From NCBI GenBank assembly GCA_018242685.1, contig JAFEBM010000041.1:1-64000 (forward strand): a stretch of DNA of 64,000 nt, given 5' to 3'. Source of the stretch: Nitrospira sp. GTDB lineage: Bacteria; Nitrospirota; Nitrospiria; Nitrospirales; Nitrospiraceae. Positions 1-8,273 of this stretch are shown one piece after another. The notes under the pieces were generated by a model, which saw only the letters and a program-made list of their open reading frames with translations, ran no database searches and was not told where the DNA came from. How positions within the stretch are numbered: position 1 is the first letter of the stretch; each line of letters begins with the position of its first letter. A program made the translations under genes and the position numbers.

Positions 1-656
1 AAAATCTCCGGACACCACTGATCCCAGATATTAATACGTCCCGCTGTTCCATAAAACGTCCCAAACCGCTGCCACACTGCATAGTACCGCTGATTAGATT
101 CCGGTGCCGGCGGCGGGATTTTCTTCAATACGTCACGGGGATCTTTGGGCGGAATTTTGATGAATTCAAGATAGCGCTCAACGTCGAACCGTACTATTGG
201 GACTGTGCCGGCTGATCCGCGCGCACTTTCGTCAAGCTGGAATTCAGCATATGCCTGTGATTCCCGTTGCTTGATGCCTGCGTCAAGCTCAAGATAACGG
301 TTGAGAGCTGGGGCTGGAGCGTCCAGTTTACTGAGTACGTCTGGAGGCGTCGCGAGAACTCCACCATCTACCTGCGTGGCAGGATTTATCCAATCAATAA
401 TCTGCCCCGATTTCGTTCGTGTCGTTGCTACGATTACGCGGTGCTTGGTCCGCTCTCCGAAATGGTCTCGAATTCCCTTGGTTCGTTTCTGACGTTCGAA
501 ATCCGAGATGAATTGCTCACCCCCCATATCGTTGGATATCTCAGCAGGCCGCATATGACACGCCTGAAACATCCCGCCAATACATGCTGCGACCGACAGC
601 CAGCTCAAGAGTCGTCTGACTTTGAGTTTGCGCTCTTCGATACTAGGCTTCGACAT
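1..656 (-). CDS. Neprosin-family (DUF239-like) secreted protein, N-terminal part
   Basis: This gene reads right to left from an ATG at 656 and runs off the left edge, leaving 218 residues plus a partial codon. An AGGAG ribosome site lies about 8 bases before the ATG. The product has a basic start, a hydrophobic stretch near residues 17-32 ending in a Cys (possible lipobox-like or membrane anchor), then a region with TRTKSGQIIDWINPATQ and ATPP, a GTVPIVRF segment, and at the end YYAVWQRFGTFYGTAGRINI. That order resembles the neprosin pro-region followed by the start of the neprosin domain, a family of secreted prolyl endopeptidases of the glutamic peptidase type. The catalytic Glu residues would lie beyond the window, so activity cannot be judged. 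The family call is by motif memory. Confidence 0.6.
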   Translation of the reverse strand, partial: MSKPSIEERKLKVRRLLSWLSVAACIGGMFQACHMRPAEISNDMGGEQFISDFERQKRTKGIRDHFGERTKHRVIVATTRTKSGQIIDWINPATQVDGGVLATPPDVLSKLDAPAPALNRYLELDAGIKQRESQAYAEFQLDESARGSAGTVPIVRFDVERYLEFIKIPPKDPRDVLKKIPPPAPESNQRYYAVWQRFGTFYGTAGRINIWDQWCPEI

Positions 657-1433
657 ACTTTTTCTCCTTACGTAATGACAAACCATCGCATTCGATCTCC
701 CTTACTATTTGACCTTCTACGTGCGCAAAAAGATGGACGGTGTCAGCTCTTGTGAAAGCGCATCGGTGCGGACACCGAATCTTCACCTGAGCGCATTTAT
801 TTACTAGTTCGCAGGTTGGTAAGTGCAGTCAGTTTCTTGGTTGGGACGAGAGCGAATGATGATGAACCATTTCATCCTCCGATTGTGACGGCAGGACGGT
901 GGCAGTTCATCCCGGATTCAGCGCGGACTGTAGCAGTTCAGCTCACATCGATCAATTCCTCGCCAGAATAAGGATGATCGCATCTGCCATATAGATCTGC
1001 ATGGCTCTATCACTGAATAGAGCCTATGCGTACTTCTTTGCGACTCCTACTCGGTAAAAAATATGCATGATGAAGCACTCAGCAAAGTACGGACCAGGGA
1101 AACTTCCCTGAGAGTTATGTGAATTCCCAAGAATTGCGATGCTATTCCTCAAGAAGCAATCTCACGAGGTGAATCGCTTTCGATTCAGTGAATCTGAATG
1201 GATTCAGTCAGAGGTTGCTGTGAGGAGCCTGTGCACTCGGAGGCGCTTATGCCGATGGTGGTCCTGCAAGAAGTTCCGTGGATTTCTCGGGTCAGGCTGT
1301 ACTCGGCTCATCGAAATGCAGGTAAGCCATGACGACGAATCGCATTGAGATGCGCCTCAAAGTGATAAATGGATCAGCCTGCTATCCGGATGTTCTTGCT
1401 GTCTTCTGAATACAGTTCGCTTCAGGCAAACTA
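657..1433. other. Gene-poor stretch upstream of the neprosin-like gene
   Basis: No convincing reading frame was found on either strand. The part nearest 657 must hold the promoter of the leftward gene. A perfect 7 bp stem with a 2-base loop sits at 1095-1110. The segment at about 1160-1217 has an imperfect second copy at about 3260-3328. The short ORFs here lack ribosome sites and have an unlikely composition. Confidence 0.5.
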
Positions 1434-2207
1434 GGGTCTGTTGACATTCATTTCATCCAGAGCATGGTCGCCGCAAGATAGATGAAGCTGGCGACGTTGC
1501 GGGCGCGTTTGGCGGAGCGGGTCGCGACTGCCCGGTCGTGCGTGAGTCGGTTGGAGCAACACTCGATGCGATAGCGCTCGGCATACAGGGCGAAGTCCGT
1601 GGCGCGCGGCTCTTTGACACAGGCGCGTGGTGGGATGACGGCCGTGGCGCCGGACCGTTCAACAGCCGTGACGATTGTTTTACTGTCGTATCCCTTGTCC
1701 GCAATACCGTAGTGCGCCGAAAATCCCGCGAACAACGGCTCGGCTTGCGTGTAATCTGATGCCTGCCCCGGCGTCAGGATGAAGCGGAGCGGATGGCCAA
1801 GCCCATCAACAGCCGTGTGGATTTTGGTGGTCAGCCCGCCCTTCGAACGGCCCAGGGCTTCCGTCTCTTGAGCCCCCCTGTTGCACCCGCGGCGTGCTGG
1901 TGGGCGCGGACGATGGTGGAGTCGATCATCACGTATTCAAAGTCGGGATCGCCTGACAGGGCACGGAACACGCGTTCTCAGACGTTCGCGTTCGACCACC
2001 GGTTGTACCGCTGGAACACGCTGTTCCATGCACCGAAGCTGTCCGGGAGCTCACGCCAGTGCGCCCCGGTCCGGGCGATCCAGAGCACCGCCTCCATAAA
2101 TTTTCGAGTATCCGTTGCCGTCCGCCCTGGATCGCTCGCCTTGCCAGGCACCAACTCCTTGATGCGCTCAGGAATATTGTCTTTGAGGCAAACGGTCGGA
2201 TTACCGC
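1434..2207 (-). mobile_element. Decayed IS5-family insertion sequence
   Basis: The left end GGGTCTGTTGACATT at 1434 directly follows CTA, giving CTAG at the junction, which fits the target preference of many IS5-type elements. The body encodes an IS5-type DDE transposase on the minus strand, interrupted by a stop codon and a frameshift. I could not find a matching inverted terminal repeat on the right. The transposase similarity ends near 2202 beside another gene, so the right end seems lost. The element should be immobile on its own. Confidence 0.75.
1448..2202 (-). pseudogene. IS5-family transposase, broken
   Basis: Conceptual translation of the minus strand gives an IS5/IS427-like transposase: a start-less N-terminal region containing IPERIKELVPGK, then LWIARTGAHWRELPDSFGAW, FEYVMIDSTIVRAHQHAAGA (first catalytic Asp), GRSKGGLTTKIHTAVDG, ADKGYDS (second Asp) and a C-terminal RIECCSNRLTHDRAVATR region with the catalytic Glu. 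A TGA at 1978-1980 stands where the family has Trp (NVWER). A shift of reading frame occurs at the run of six C at 1873-1878. Some IS5 relatives use programmed frameshifting on such runs, but the extra stop and the missing start argue for a dead copy. Confidence 0.85.
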
Positions 2208-2516
2208 TTATACACTGACACGCTGAGCGGTTTTCCCGGGAAGCCTCCGGCCATCCGGGGGCATTTCTGAGGGCTGCTCGTGAATCGCCCGGTCGTTGCG
2301 CATCTCTCGAAGACCATTGAACAAGTCATCGAGTGCGATCAACACTTCTCCGACGATTTGACGAAGTTCTCGTTCCGAATATCGCAGAGGAACAAGTCTC
2401 CGCCGCTGCCATCCCCGGAGAAAATACGCCCGCTGAATCTGTGTATAGGGCTGCTCACACTCCATCACAAATTCTCTCCCTTGGTTGTCTTCGAGAATGA
2501 ACCCCTTCACATTCAT
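2208..2516 (-). CDS. Hypothetical protein, 102 aa
   Basis: The ATG at 2516 is chosen because GGGGAG precedes it by about 7 bases. The product begins MNVKGFILEDNQGREF and is rich in charged residues (MECEQPYTQIQRAYFLRGW, ALDDLFNGLREM). No family was recognised. The last residues (KTAQRVSV) and the stop lie at the edge of the decayed insertion sequence, so the C-terminus may have been rewritten by that insertion. A longer upstream start exists but has no ribosome site. The opposite-strand frame over the same bases looks like a shadow. Confidence 0.5.
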   Translation of the reverse strand: MNVKGFILEDNQGREFVMECEQPYTQIQRAYFLRGWQRRRLVPLRYSERELRQIVGEVLIALDDLFNGLREMRNDRAIHEQPSEMPPDGRRLPGKTAQRVSV

Positions 2517-2838
2517 CCTGACTCTCCCCTTTTTCAGATGTATGTTCTTCATTGCTTCCCGAAGCCTATGAACTCCCGAACCCTTGCAGCTTGCGAGCTG
2601 AACGCTGACAAGGTCGGCTTGCCCCGCATCCTTCCTCACGGTTCGTAACGAATCGGTTCACACCGCGCCACAACCACGAAGAGCGAGGCTCACGTGACAG
2701 CATATCCAGCGGCTGACAGTCGCCCTTGGCTCGACCGTCTCGTACCAGTCGAACCCTCCGCATCGACACTTATGACCCCCCGAACCCATCTCCTCCTGGC
2801 AGAATGCTCTCGACTGACGAAAGCGCCGCTCGAACTCG
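2517..2838. other. Intergenic stretch without a supported gene
   Basis: Overlapping short frames occur on both strands between the 102 aa gene and the small membrane protein gene, but none has a ribosome site or a protein-like composition. Nothing else was seen. Confidence 0.4.
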
Positions 2839-3081
2839 TTACGAGAGAATCGCCGGGAGACCGGGGCGCCGAAAAGCGGCGAAGACGATCGGCACATGGC
2901 CGACCTCGGTCCACGACAGCGCCGCAATCTCCTGTTCAGCACCGCACGATTGGAGTAGTAGGAGTACACCTAGCAATAGGGCCATGATGGCGGGCCAGAT
3001 CATCGAGAGCGCACCGAGAATTAGGATAAGCGTTATCGCCGCCAACGTCTGCTGGACGAACGGACTCTTGACTGTAATCAT
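2839..3081 (-). CDS. Small hydrophobic membrane protein, 80 aa
   Basis: The ATG at 3081 follows GGGAGGA at a good distance, which decides the start. Residues 10-47 form one or two strongly hydrophobic segments (TLAAITLILILGALSM and MALLLGVLLLL), so an inner-membrane peptide is expected. The tail after residue 50 has a less protein-like composition and may reflect a frameshift or a drifting C-terminus. No family recognised. Confidence 0.45.
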   Translation of the reverse strand: MITVKSPFVQQTLAAITLILILGALSMIWPAIMALLLGVLLLLQSCGAEQEIAALSWTEVGHVPIVFAAFRRPGLPAILS

Positions 3082-3605
3082 AAAATCCTCCCTCATTCTC
3101 TAGCACCGAGATTCACTCAGCTAGTTCCCCAAATCTAGGGTCATTTATCCCATCTCGCGCTTTGCCACTATCTCGATGCAATGCTTGTTCAGCAAAGAAC
3201 GGGCCATGGTGAATCTACTTATAATGACGTGAATTTTCACCGTTGTGCTGTGGTCTGGGAAATTGAAGCCTACCCGAGTGCATCTATTTCGATTCGCTGT
3301 GAGTATCCGAATGGATTCAGCGAGGGGTGGGTAGAGAACTATCGATCTCGATAAAAATCCCCGGTTGCAAAGTACCGACAGACGGCGTATAGGACATAGT
3401 AGACTTTCTAGGTCCAATCATAATTCGAGAGAACGTACCAGCTTAGCTCCGGTGCTTTGGGCGGATCGCTTTCTTCTGTTTGGTGGCGAGCGTTTTGTCG
3501 TGTGAACAGAAGGGTGTTTTCCAGGCATTGGCCTTTCAAAATTTGAAACCTGATTTTGACTCTGTTGTAGAGTCACTGCCGCTTACATCATTAGTGAGGT
3601 GCAAC
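3082..3605. other. Upstream region of the OmpA-like gene
   Basis: About 520 bases without a supported gene. It must contain the promoter regions of the leftward small membrane protein gene and the rightward OmpA-like gene. The segment at about 3260-3328 is an imperfect copy of a segment at about 1160-1217. A 90 aa minus-strand frame (3145-3417) has no ribosome site and no recognisable domain. Confidence 0.4.
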
Positions 3606-5051
3606 ATGATTACGAAGCTGATTGCCTCCGCCTTTCTCTTCACCGCCACGGTGAATGGGTACGAATTGAGTCTGGCTGCCGCCCCTCAACCAATGGCCGG
3701 TAACCAGCCGACCGCTGTTCGATCGGACGATGGTCAACGCTCTCTCATGGCCATGCTCGTCGGGTTCCTGAAACCGGCGGATGTTCAGCACGCCCAACAG
3801 GACAACGAGGGGGGGGGCTCGTATGTCCATCAAGTCAATAGCGACGATACCGCCTCTGCTACTTCGATCGCCCCTATTACTCCTATGACGTCTATTACGG
3901 TAGACAGTCCCCAGAGCCAACCTGCCGACGCAGACAAAGCAGAGACGGACAAAGAGAAAATTCGGTTGGAGCAACTCCTGCAACAGCTCACTGCCAAAGA
4001 GAATGAGTTGGCCCTTCTGCGAGACAAGACCACGGCGACCACGAATCTCTTGAACGTCGAAAAGACTCGTGCGGAAGAATTGGAAGCGCAACTGACCCAA
4101 AAGGAACAGGAGTTCGCTGGGCTTTGCACCCAACGAGACACCCATCAACAAATGTCGCAGGACCTGAACCGGGCAAGAAGCAGCCTGGAGCTGACCAGAC
4201 AGCAAGTCTTCGACATCGAGCGGCAATTTGCCATCAGTAACGACCAGCTTGACACCGCGATGCAACGCATCGCGGACCTCGACTTGATGTTGGTGGCGAA
4301 AGAGCAAGAGTTTCAACTGGCCAAGGCCAACTTGGACATGGAACTCGCCTCTCGCGACTCTCAGCTGACACAGGCGAAGCGCTTGCTCGCGAGCGTGGGT
4401 AAGAGCTTGCCGAAGCCTGCCAAATTGACGGCTTCCAGCAAGAATCTGCTTCCTCGGCAATCCCTCGCGACGGCGCGTGCCACGGTCGACCTCACCAAAG
4501 TCAACGAGAAGTTGATGAGTGCGCTCCAGGATGAGCTCAAACGAGGCAGTGTGGCGTTGGAGCAGCGTGGAGACAAACTCACCCTCGCATTGTCGTCGGG
4601 CGAACTATTCGCCAAAGGTCGAGCCACCATGACGCCAGCGGGAACCTCCTTGGTCAAGCGAATCGGCGTGGCCTTGCGCAAATTCCATCCTCAGAGCGTC
4701 GAAGTTGCCGGGCATACCGACAGCACACCCGTGAAGGTCAGCAATCGGAGACCGTTTAAGGATAACACTGAGCTCTCTCGGGCGCGGGCTGAACATGCCG
4801 GCAAGGCGCTGATCAAGGGTGGGTTGGGCGCCGACCGAGTCAGGACAGTCGGGTATGCGGACTCACGACCCATCGCAACCAACGACACGGAAGAAGGTCG
4901 AAGCAAGAACCGGCGGGTCGAGATTGTCGTGACCCAAGGATCCGACCCGTACGCGTCTGCGGTTGGTGGAAAGGACGAGCAAGGCGCGAGCAACAACCGG
5001 AGCGCCTCCGCATCATACGGAAGAATGGTGCAAAAAGTCGCGAACCACTGA
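3606..5051 (+). CDS. OmpA/MotB-like envelope protein with long coiled coil
   Basis: The ATG at 3606 is chosen because GTGAGG precedes it and a typical signal peptide follows (MITKLIASAFLFTATVNG, then an Ala-rich cleavage region). The 481 aa product has a Ser/Thr/Asp-rich linker to about residue 100, a heptad-rich coiled coil at about 115-260 (repeats such as EQLLQQLTAKENELALLRDK), and a C-terminal OmpA-like peptidoglycan-binding domain at about 330-455 with AGHTDSTPV, LSRARAEHAGKALI and SKNRRVEIVV. It probably spans the periplasm and grips peptidoglycan. It stands alone and is followed by a perfect hairpin. A longer upstream start would place the signal peptide inside the protein and is rejected. 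Confidence 0.85.
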   Translation: MITKLIASAFLFTATVNGYELSLAAAPQPMAGNQPTAVRSDDGQRSLMAMLVGFLKPADVQHAQQDNEGGGSYVHQVNSDDTASATSIAPITPMTSITVDSPQSQPADADKAETDKEKIRLEQLLQQLTAKENELALLRDKTTATTNLLNVEKTRAEELEAQLTQKEQEFAGLCTQRDTHQQMSQDLNRARSSLELTRQQVFDIERQFAISNDQLDTAMQRIADLDLMLVAKEQEFQLAKANLDMELASRDSQLTQAKRLLASVGKSLPKPAKLTASSKNLLPRQSLATARATVDLTKVNEKLMSALQDELKRGSVALEQRGDKLTLALSSGELFAKGRATMTPAGTSLVKRIGVALRKFHPQSVEVAGHTDSTPVKVSNRRPFKDNTELSRARAEHAGKALIKGGLGADRVRTVGYADSRPIATNDTEEGRSKNRRVEIVVTQGSDPYASAVGGKDEQGASNNRSASASYGRMVQKVANH

Positions 5052-5061
5052 CGCTGAACTG

Positions 5062-5097
5062 ACGCCCATGTCGGCCGTGATCGGCCGACATGGGCGT
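5062..5097 (+). terminator. Perfect 16 bp hairpin after the OmpA-like gene
   Basis: Two 16-base arms (ACGCCCATGTCGGCCG and its exact complement) flank a TGAT loop, 10 bases after the stop codon. Only a weak T-containing stretch follows, so it could be a terminator or an mRNA-stabilising structure. Confidence 0.55.
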
Positions 5098-5250
5098 GTC
5101 GATCTCTTGCAAACCTGCCTCACCTGTGTTCGGAATGCCGCTTAAGATGTGAAGTTCTTTGCTCTCTCATTGCAGTCGACAGACACATCATTTTAGCGTC
5201 GGTGAAATCCTCAAATCATGCTGCCGCGGTGTAAGCACCACCAATTACGT

Positions 5251-5315
5251 GTCTAACCAACCGCTCAACGCGGATGCGCCACAAGCAGGTGCATCGCTGA
5301 TGCGTTGCGTTGGGC
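5251..5315 (+). other. Integron attC recombination site
   Basis: The 65 bp element starts with GTCTAAC, which fits the R'' consensus RYYYAAC, and ends with GTTGGGC, which fits the R' consensus GTTRRRY. The interior is imperfectly self-complementary (CAACGC and GATGC on the left against GCATC and GCGTTG on the right), as expected of a folded attC. A gene with cassette-like placement begins 18 bases after it, and an integron-integrase fragment lies downstream. Size and core sites are within the normal attC range. Confidence 0.7.
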
Positions 5316-5332
5316 AAGCATGAGGGACGAAC

Positions 5333-5704
5333 ATGACACGCGAAGAGGCGCTGGTATTTGCGGTGGAATGGACCGCAGCATGGAACGAGCTCGCCGTCGA
5401 GCGGGTCCTGGCTCATTTTGACGAACACGTCTTGTTCACTAGCCCGACGGCACGAACCGTCGTAGGCGTCAGTACCGTTCTCGGCAAGCAGGCGCTGCGT
5501 GAGTACTGGAACAAGGCAGTCGCGCACATTGATTCACTGCACTTTGTGCTCGATCGGGTCTTGTGGGATCCCGGCACAAGGGAGATGGCGATTGTCTATC
5601 TCTCCGAGATCGATGGGCGAAGGAAGCAGGTCTCAGAGCAACTCACCTTTGGCCCGGATGGTCTGGTGGTGAGCGCCGAGGTATTCCACGGGGTGGACCT
5701 ATAG
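5333..5704 (+). CDS. NTF2/SnoaL-like protein in an integron cassette
   Basis: A 123 aa single-domain protein with the pattern of the NTF2-like superfamily: an N-terminal helix with [21 protein letters not shown], then [23 protein letters not shown] and alternating strands to the end. Members are small cone-shaped enzymes or ligand binders, and no specific substrate can be read here. GAGGGACGAAC precedes the ATG. The gene starts 18 bases after an attC site, the usual position for a cassette gene, but no attC follows it, so its cassette has lost its downstream end. Confidence 0.75.
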   Translation: MTREEALVFAVEWTAAWNELAVERVLAHFDEHVLFTSPTARTVVGVSTVLGKQALREYWNKAVAHIDSLHFVLDRVLWDPGTREMAIVYLSEIDGRRKQVSEQLTFGPDGLVVSAEVFHGVDL

Positions 5705-5741
5705 TCGCGCACACTGGTCATTCACGAATCCAGGGGAACGC

Positions 5742-5897
5742 ATGACGCCGCCGATCGTCAGTGATGATTGTGTCACGCACCTGCTCGAAAGCGGCTCAGG
5801 CATCCGCACGATGCAGGAGCTGTTGGGTCATCGCGACCTCAAGACGACGATGATCTACACGCATGTGCTGCATCGAGGGCCGGTGGGTGTCCGCTGA
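5742..5897 (+). pseudogene. C-terminal fragment of an integron integrase
   Basis: The last 40 or so residues of a tyrosine recombinase are read here: [20 protein letters not shown] followed by [20 protein letters not shown] and a TGA. The LLGH motif and the Tyr of MIYTHVL match the catalytic His and nucleophilic Tyr region, and the THVLxRGxxGV ending is typical of integron integrases (IntI). The catalytic core domain and the Arg residues upstream are absent, so the gene is a remnant. An ATG at 5742 with AGGGGAA before it is in frame and may be accidental. Confidence 0.75.
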
Positions 5898-6048
5898 ACA
5901 GCATGTGAACCCATTCACGGGACGGGTGTTATGCCGATCCGAATATGAATCCATGAAGCGCGGGCCTACAGTTGCAACTCGTGCAGCCAACGAGACAAAT
6001 AACGTATAGTGTCCCAACGTTCGTCGCTAGTCGGCAAGGCGTAGCATC

Positions 6049-6534
6049 GTGAATAAGTGGGACATCTACCTCCAAGAAGCCAAGACGCAGGCCGAGTTCG
6101 CGAAGCGCTCGTACGCAGCGTTCCAAGACGCAGAAAAAGCAAACTCAGTGGTCGAGGTGTTTTTTCATCTTCACCACTTCCTCGTCCACGCCACCAACAT
6201 CGATCGTATCCTCGATACGAAGCCTGGTAGCGAGCGGCACACGATATTGGATGGCCATCTAGACTTGTCAGGTGTCGATCTTAAGCCCTTTCGACTCCTA
6301 AGGAACCACCTCGAGCACTTCGACGAGCGGCTGGACCGGTGGGTACGAGATTTCGAGGGCCATGCGTTCTTCGATATGAACATCATCACCGGTGCGAAAG
6401 GATTCCCGGAGAAAGCCTTTCTGCGGGCGCTCGACGGCGACACGTTCAAGTTCCATGGCGAGTCCTACAACATGACCGAGCTGTACTCGACTGTGGTCGA
6501 GATCGATCGTCGGCTAACAACAGCATTCAGCTGA
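6049..6534 (+). CDS. Hypothetical protein in the integron relic, 161 aa
   Basis: The frame opens with GTG at 6049 (MNKWDIYLQEAKTQAEFAKR) and is rich in aromatic and charged residues, including a His-rich stretch FFHLHHFLVHATNIDRIL and a second LLRNHLEHFDERLDRW. It looks like a soluble helical protein, but I recognise no family. Its stop lies inside a sequence resembling the left half of an attC (GGCTAAC at 6512), which fits a captured cassette gene. The ribosome site is weak. Confidence 0.6.
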   Translation: MNKWDIYLQEAKTQAEFAKRSYAAFQDAEKANSVVEVFFHLHHFLVHATNIDRILDTKPGSERHTILDGHLDLSGVDLKPFRLLRNHLEHFDERLDRWVRDFEGHAFFDMNIITGAKGFPEKAFLRALDGDTFKFHGESYNMTELYSTVVEIDRRLTTAFS

Positions 6535-6775
6535 TGACGCTTCGCGCGCGCGTCCTCCATACGAAAGCCATCTCCTGATATGTGCTCATCAGGGCCCGAC
6601 GACCTCGTTTGGAAGCCCTCGAACGTCATGCCCGTTCCAAATGCGGACTTTCTTGAGCGGAGCGGAAGCCAGATTCTTGGGGCGAGATATAGCGATTTCC
6701 CCCTCGAAGCGCCAATACACTGCACAAGCATCCCAAGATGAAAGAGCTTATTTTGTGATCGACGGCGTTGGATGA

Positions 6776-7381
6776 TTACAGATAGCGGTGCGAAAGCACT
6801 TTGCCGGTCTTGTCAAATTCATAGAGCAGCGGCACGCCGGTCGGAATGTTGAGCTCCAGAACTTCTTCCTTCGACAATTGATCCAGCTCCATCACCAGCG
6901 CGCGAAGACTGTTGCCATGCGCCGCAATGATGATGGTTTCCCCCTTCAGTAGATGCGGTTTGATCATTGTCTGATAATAGGGCAACGCGCGTTCGGCTGT
7001 ATCTTTGAGGCTCTCTCCGCCGGGCGGTTTCACATCATAACTTCGCCGCCAGATTCTCACTTGCGCGTCACCGTATTTCTTGGCAGTTTCGGCCTTATTC
7101 AGGCCTTGGAGGTCCCCATACATCCGTTCGTTCAGCGCTTTATCCTTTTCGATGGGAATGTTCGTTTGCCCAATAGCCTCCAGGACAATTCTCAGGGTTT
7201 CATTCGCGCGGATGAGGACGGAGGTGAAGGCCCGGTCAAACGTAAATTCACGGAGTTTCTCACCGGCTTGCTTGGCTTCTTCAATCCCCTTTGGCGAAAG
7301 CGGAACATCCACCCACCCGGTAAAACGGTTCTCCAAGTTCCATTGCGATTCCCCATGACGAAGCAAGACTAACCGAGCCAT
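6776..7381 (-). CDS. gpmA: 2,3-bisphosphoglycerate-dependent phosphoglycerate mutase
   Basis: The 201 aa enzyme interconverts 3- and 2-phosphoglycerate in glycolysis and gluconeogenesis. It has the LRHGES motif with the phosphorylated His at residue 9, [24 protein letters not shown] with the conserved Glu, PPGGESL, and [10 protein letters not shown] with the second catalytic His near 155. It is about 50 residues shorter than the E. coli enzyme, a length seen in many bacterial dPGMs. It stands alone between the integron relic and a divergent-context membrane protein gene. Confidence 0.93.
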   Translation of the reverse strand: MARLVLLRHGESQWNLENRFTGWVDVPLSPKGIEEAKQAGEKLREFTFDRAFTSVLIRANETLRIVLEAIGQTNIPIEKDKALNERMYGDLQGLNKAETAKKYGDAQVRIWRRSYDVKPPGGESLKDTAERALPYYQTMIKPHLLKGETIIIAAHGNSLRALVMELDQLSKEEVLELNIPTGVPLLYEFDKTGKVLSHRYL

Positions 7382-7449
7382 CGCATATCCTTTGTCGTCA
7401 ACGTGAACATCCCATCAAGAACCAAAGAATACTGAATTGCCGTGCCAAG

Positions 7450-8103
7450 TCAAGCCTGTGACAGCCGGACCGCCTGCTTCGCCGGTCGACCGGGCGAGTG
7501 ATCCAGATCGGGCGGGCCTTCTTGAATCATTTTCACCAGTGTCGCCAGGAAGATGATATAGAAAAATACGCCGACCCAGATGACATAGGGCTGGACCCCG
7601 CCCGATTCTTTCAGCGCGGTTTCTTGTGCGGCCCGATCCAACCGGTCGGCTTTCTTGATCTCACCGATGTGCTCCCGGCAATGCCAATAATACAGATAGT
7701 TCGCGGTTGCTCCCGCCATGATGCTCCAGACGATGCCGGCGGAAAAATCTCCCGTGAGATACGTCGAAATCATCGGGCCGACCGCATAGACGAATGCGTG
7801 CAGGTACATCTTGCGGTACAGAAACCAGAGGAAGGAGATGTAAAGAAACGCCGGCCAGTTCCACGAAAGCGCGAACTTTGGCCGGCCGTTCGCTGAAAAT
7901 TTCTTAAACACCGTCAGATAGTGGTCCGCGTTGTGGCCGATGAATTGGCGCCACAGCGTCTCATCATCCTGAATCGGCCGGGCGGTGGGAGTCTCGGAGA
8001 CGGCTTCGGCGGCAGGCTTGGCTTCAGCCAGTTTCGTTCCACACTGATGACAGAACTGGGCCTCGTCGGGATTCTGTTGCTTGCATTGGCTGCACGTCAT
8101 CAT
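7450..8103 (-). CDS. Zinc-ribbon membrane protein (DUF2628-like)
   Basis: The N-terminus carries a zinc ribbon (CSQCKQQNPDEAQFCHQCG) followed by a Pro/Ala-rich linker, then a domain with WPAFLYISFLWFLYRKMY and three or four membrane helices (about residues 85-105, 110-150 and 185-205). This order resembles DUF2628-type inner-membrane proteins of unknown function. I start at the tandem ATG (8103) directly before TCSQC; a GTG at 8121 is also possible, and neither has a strong ribosome site. Confidence 0.65.
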   Translation of the reverse strand: MMTCSQCKQQNPDEAQFCHQCGTKLAEAKPAAEAVSETPTARPIQDDETLWRQFIGHNADHYLTVFKKFSANGRPKFALSWNWPAFLYISFLWFLYRKMYLHAFVYAVGPMISTYLTGDFSAGIVWSIMAGATANYLYYWHCREHIGEIKKADRLDRAAQETALKESGGVQPYVIWVGVFFYIIFLATLVKMIQEGPPDLDHSPGRPAKQAVRLSQA

Positions 8104-8273
8104 GGCGACGCAGCTTACCACACTCGGAACAGAAGGATACGGCCTATCGCGTATGACGGATTGCGGAACTGTGAAGAAGCGACGCCTGACGGCAGGCTTC
8201 CGATGCTCCGCTTATTGCTCTTCCAACCGCCCCTGTGCTAGCTTTTCTTCCTTTCTAAATAGGATACGCAGTT

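Noticed and set aside
267..755. 162 aa forward frame at the left end
   Set aside because: It is antisense to the neprosin-like gene, which has a ribosome site and recognisable motifs.
1873..1878. Programmed frameshifting in the IS5 transposase
   Set aside because: A run of six C could allow it, but the additional nonsense codon and missing start make a functional shift unlikely.
3145..3417. 90 aa minus-strand frame in the OmpA upstream region
   Set aside because: No ribosome site, no domain, unlikely composition.
3591..4460. 289 aa minus-strand frame
   Set aside because: It is the complement of the OmpA-like coiled-coil gene and has no domain of its own.
6761..6773. GTTGGAT as a second integron core site
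   Set aside because: It matches GTTRRRY but no R'' partner or inverted repeat was found; likely chance next to the gpmA stop.
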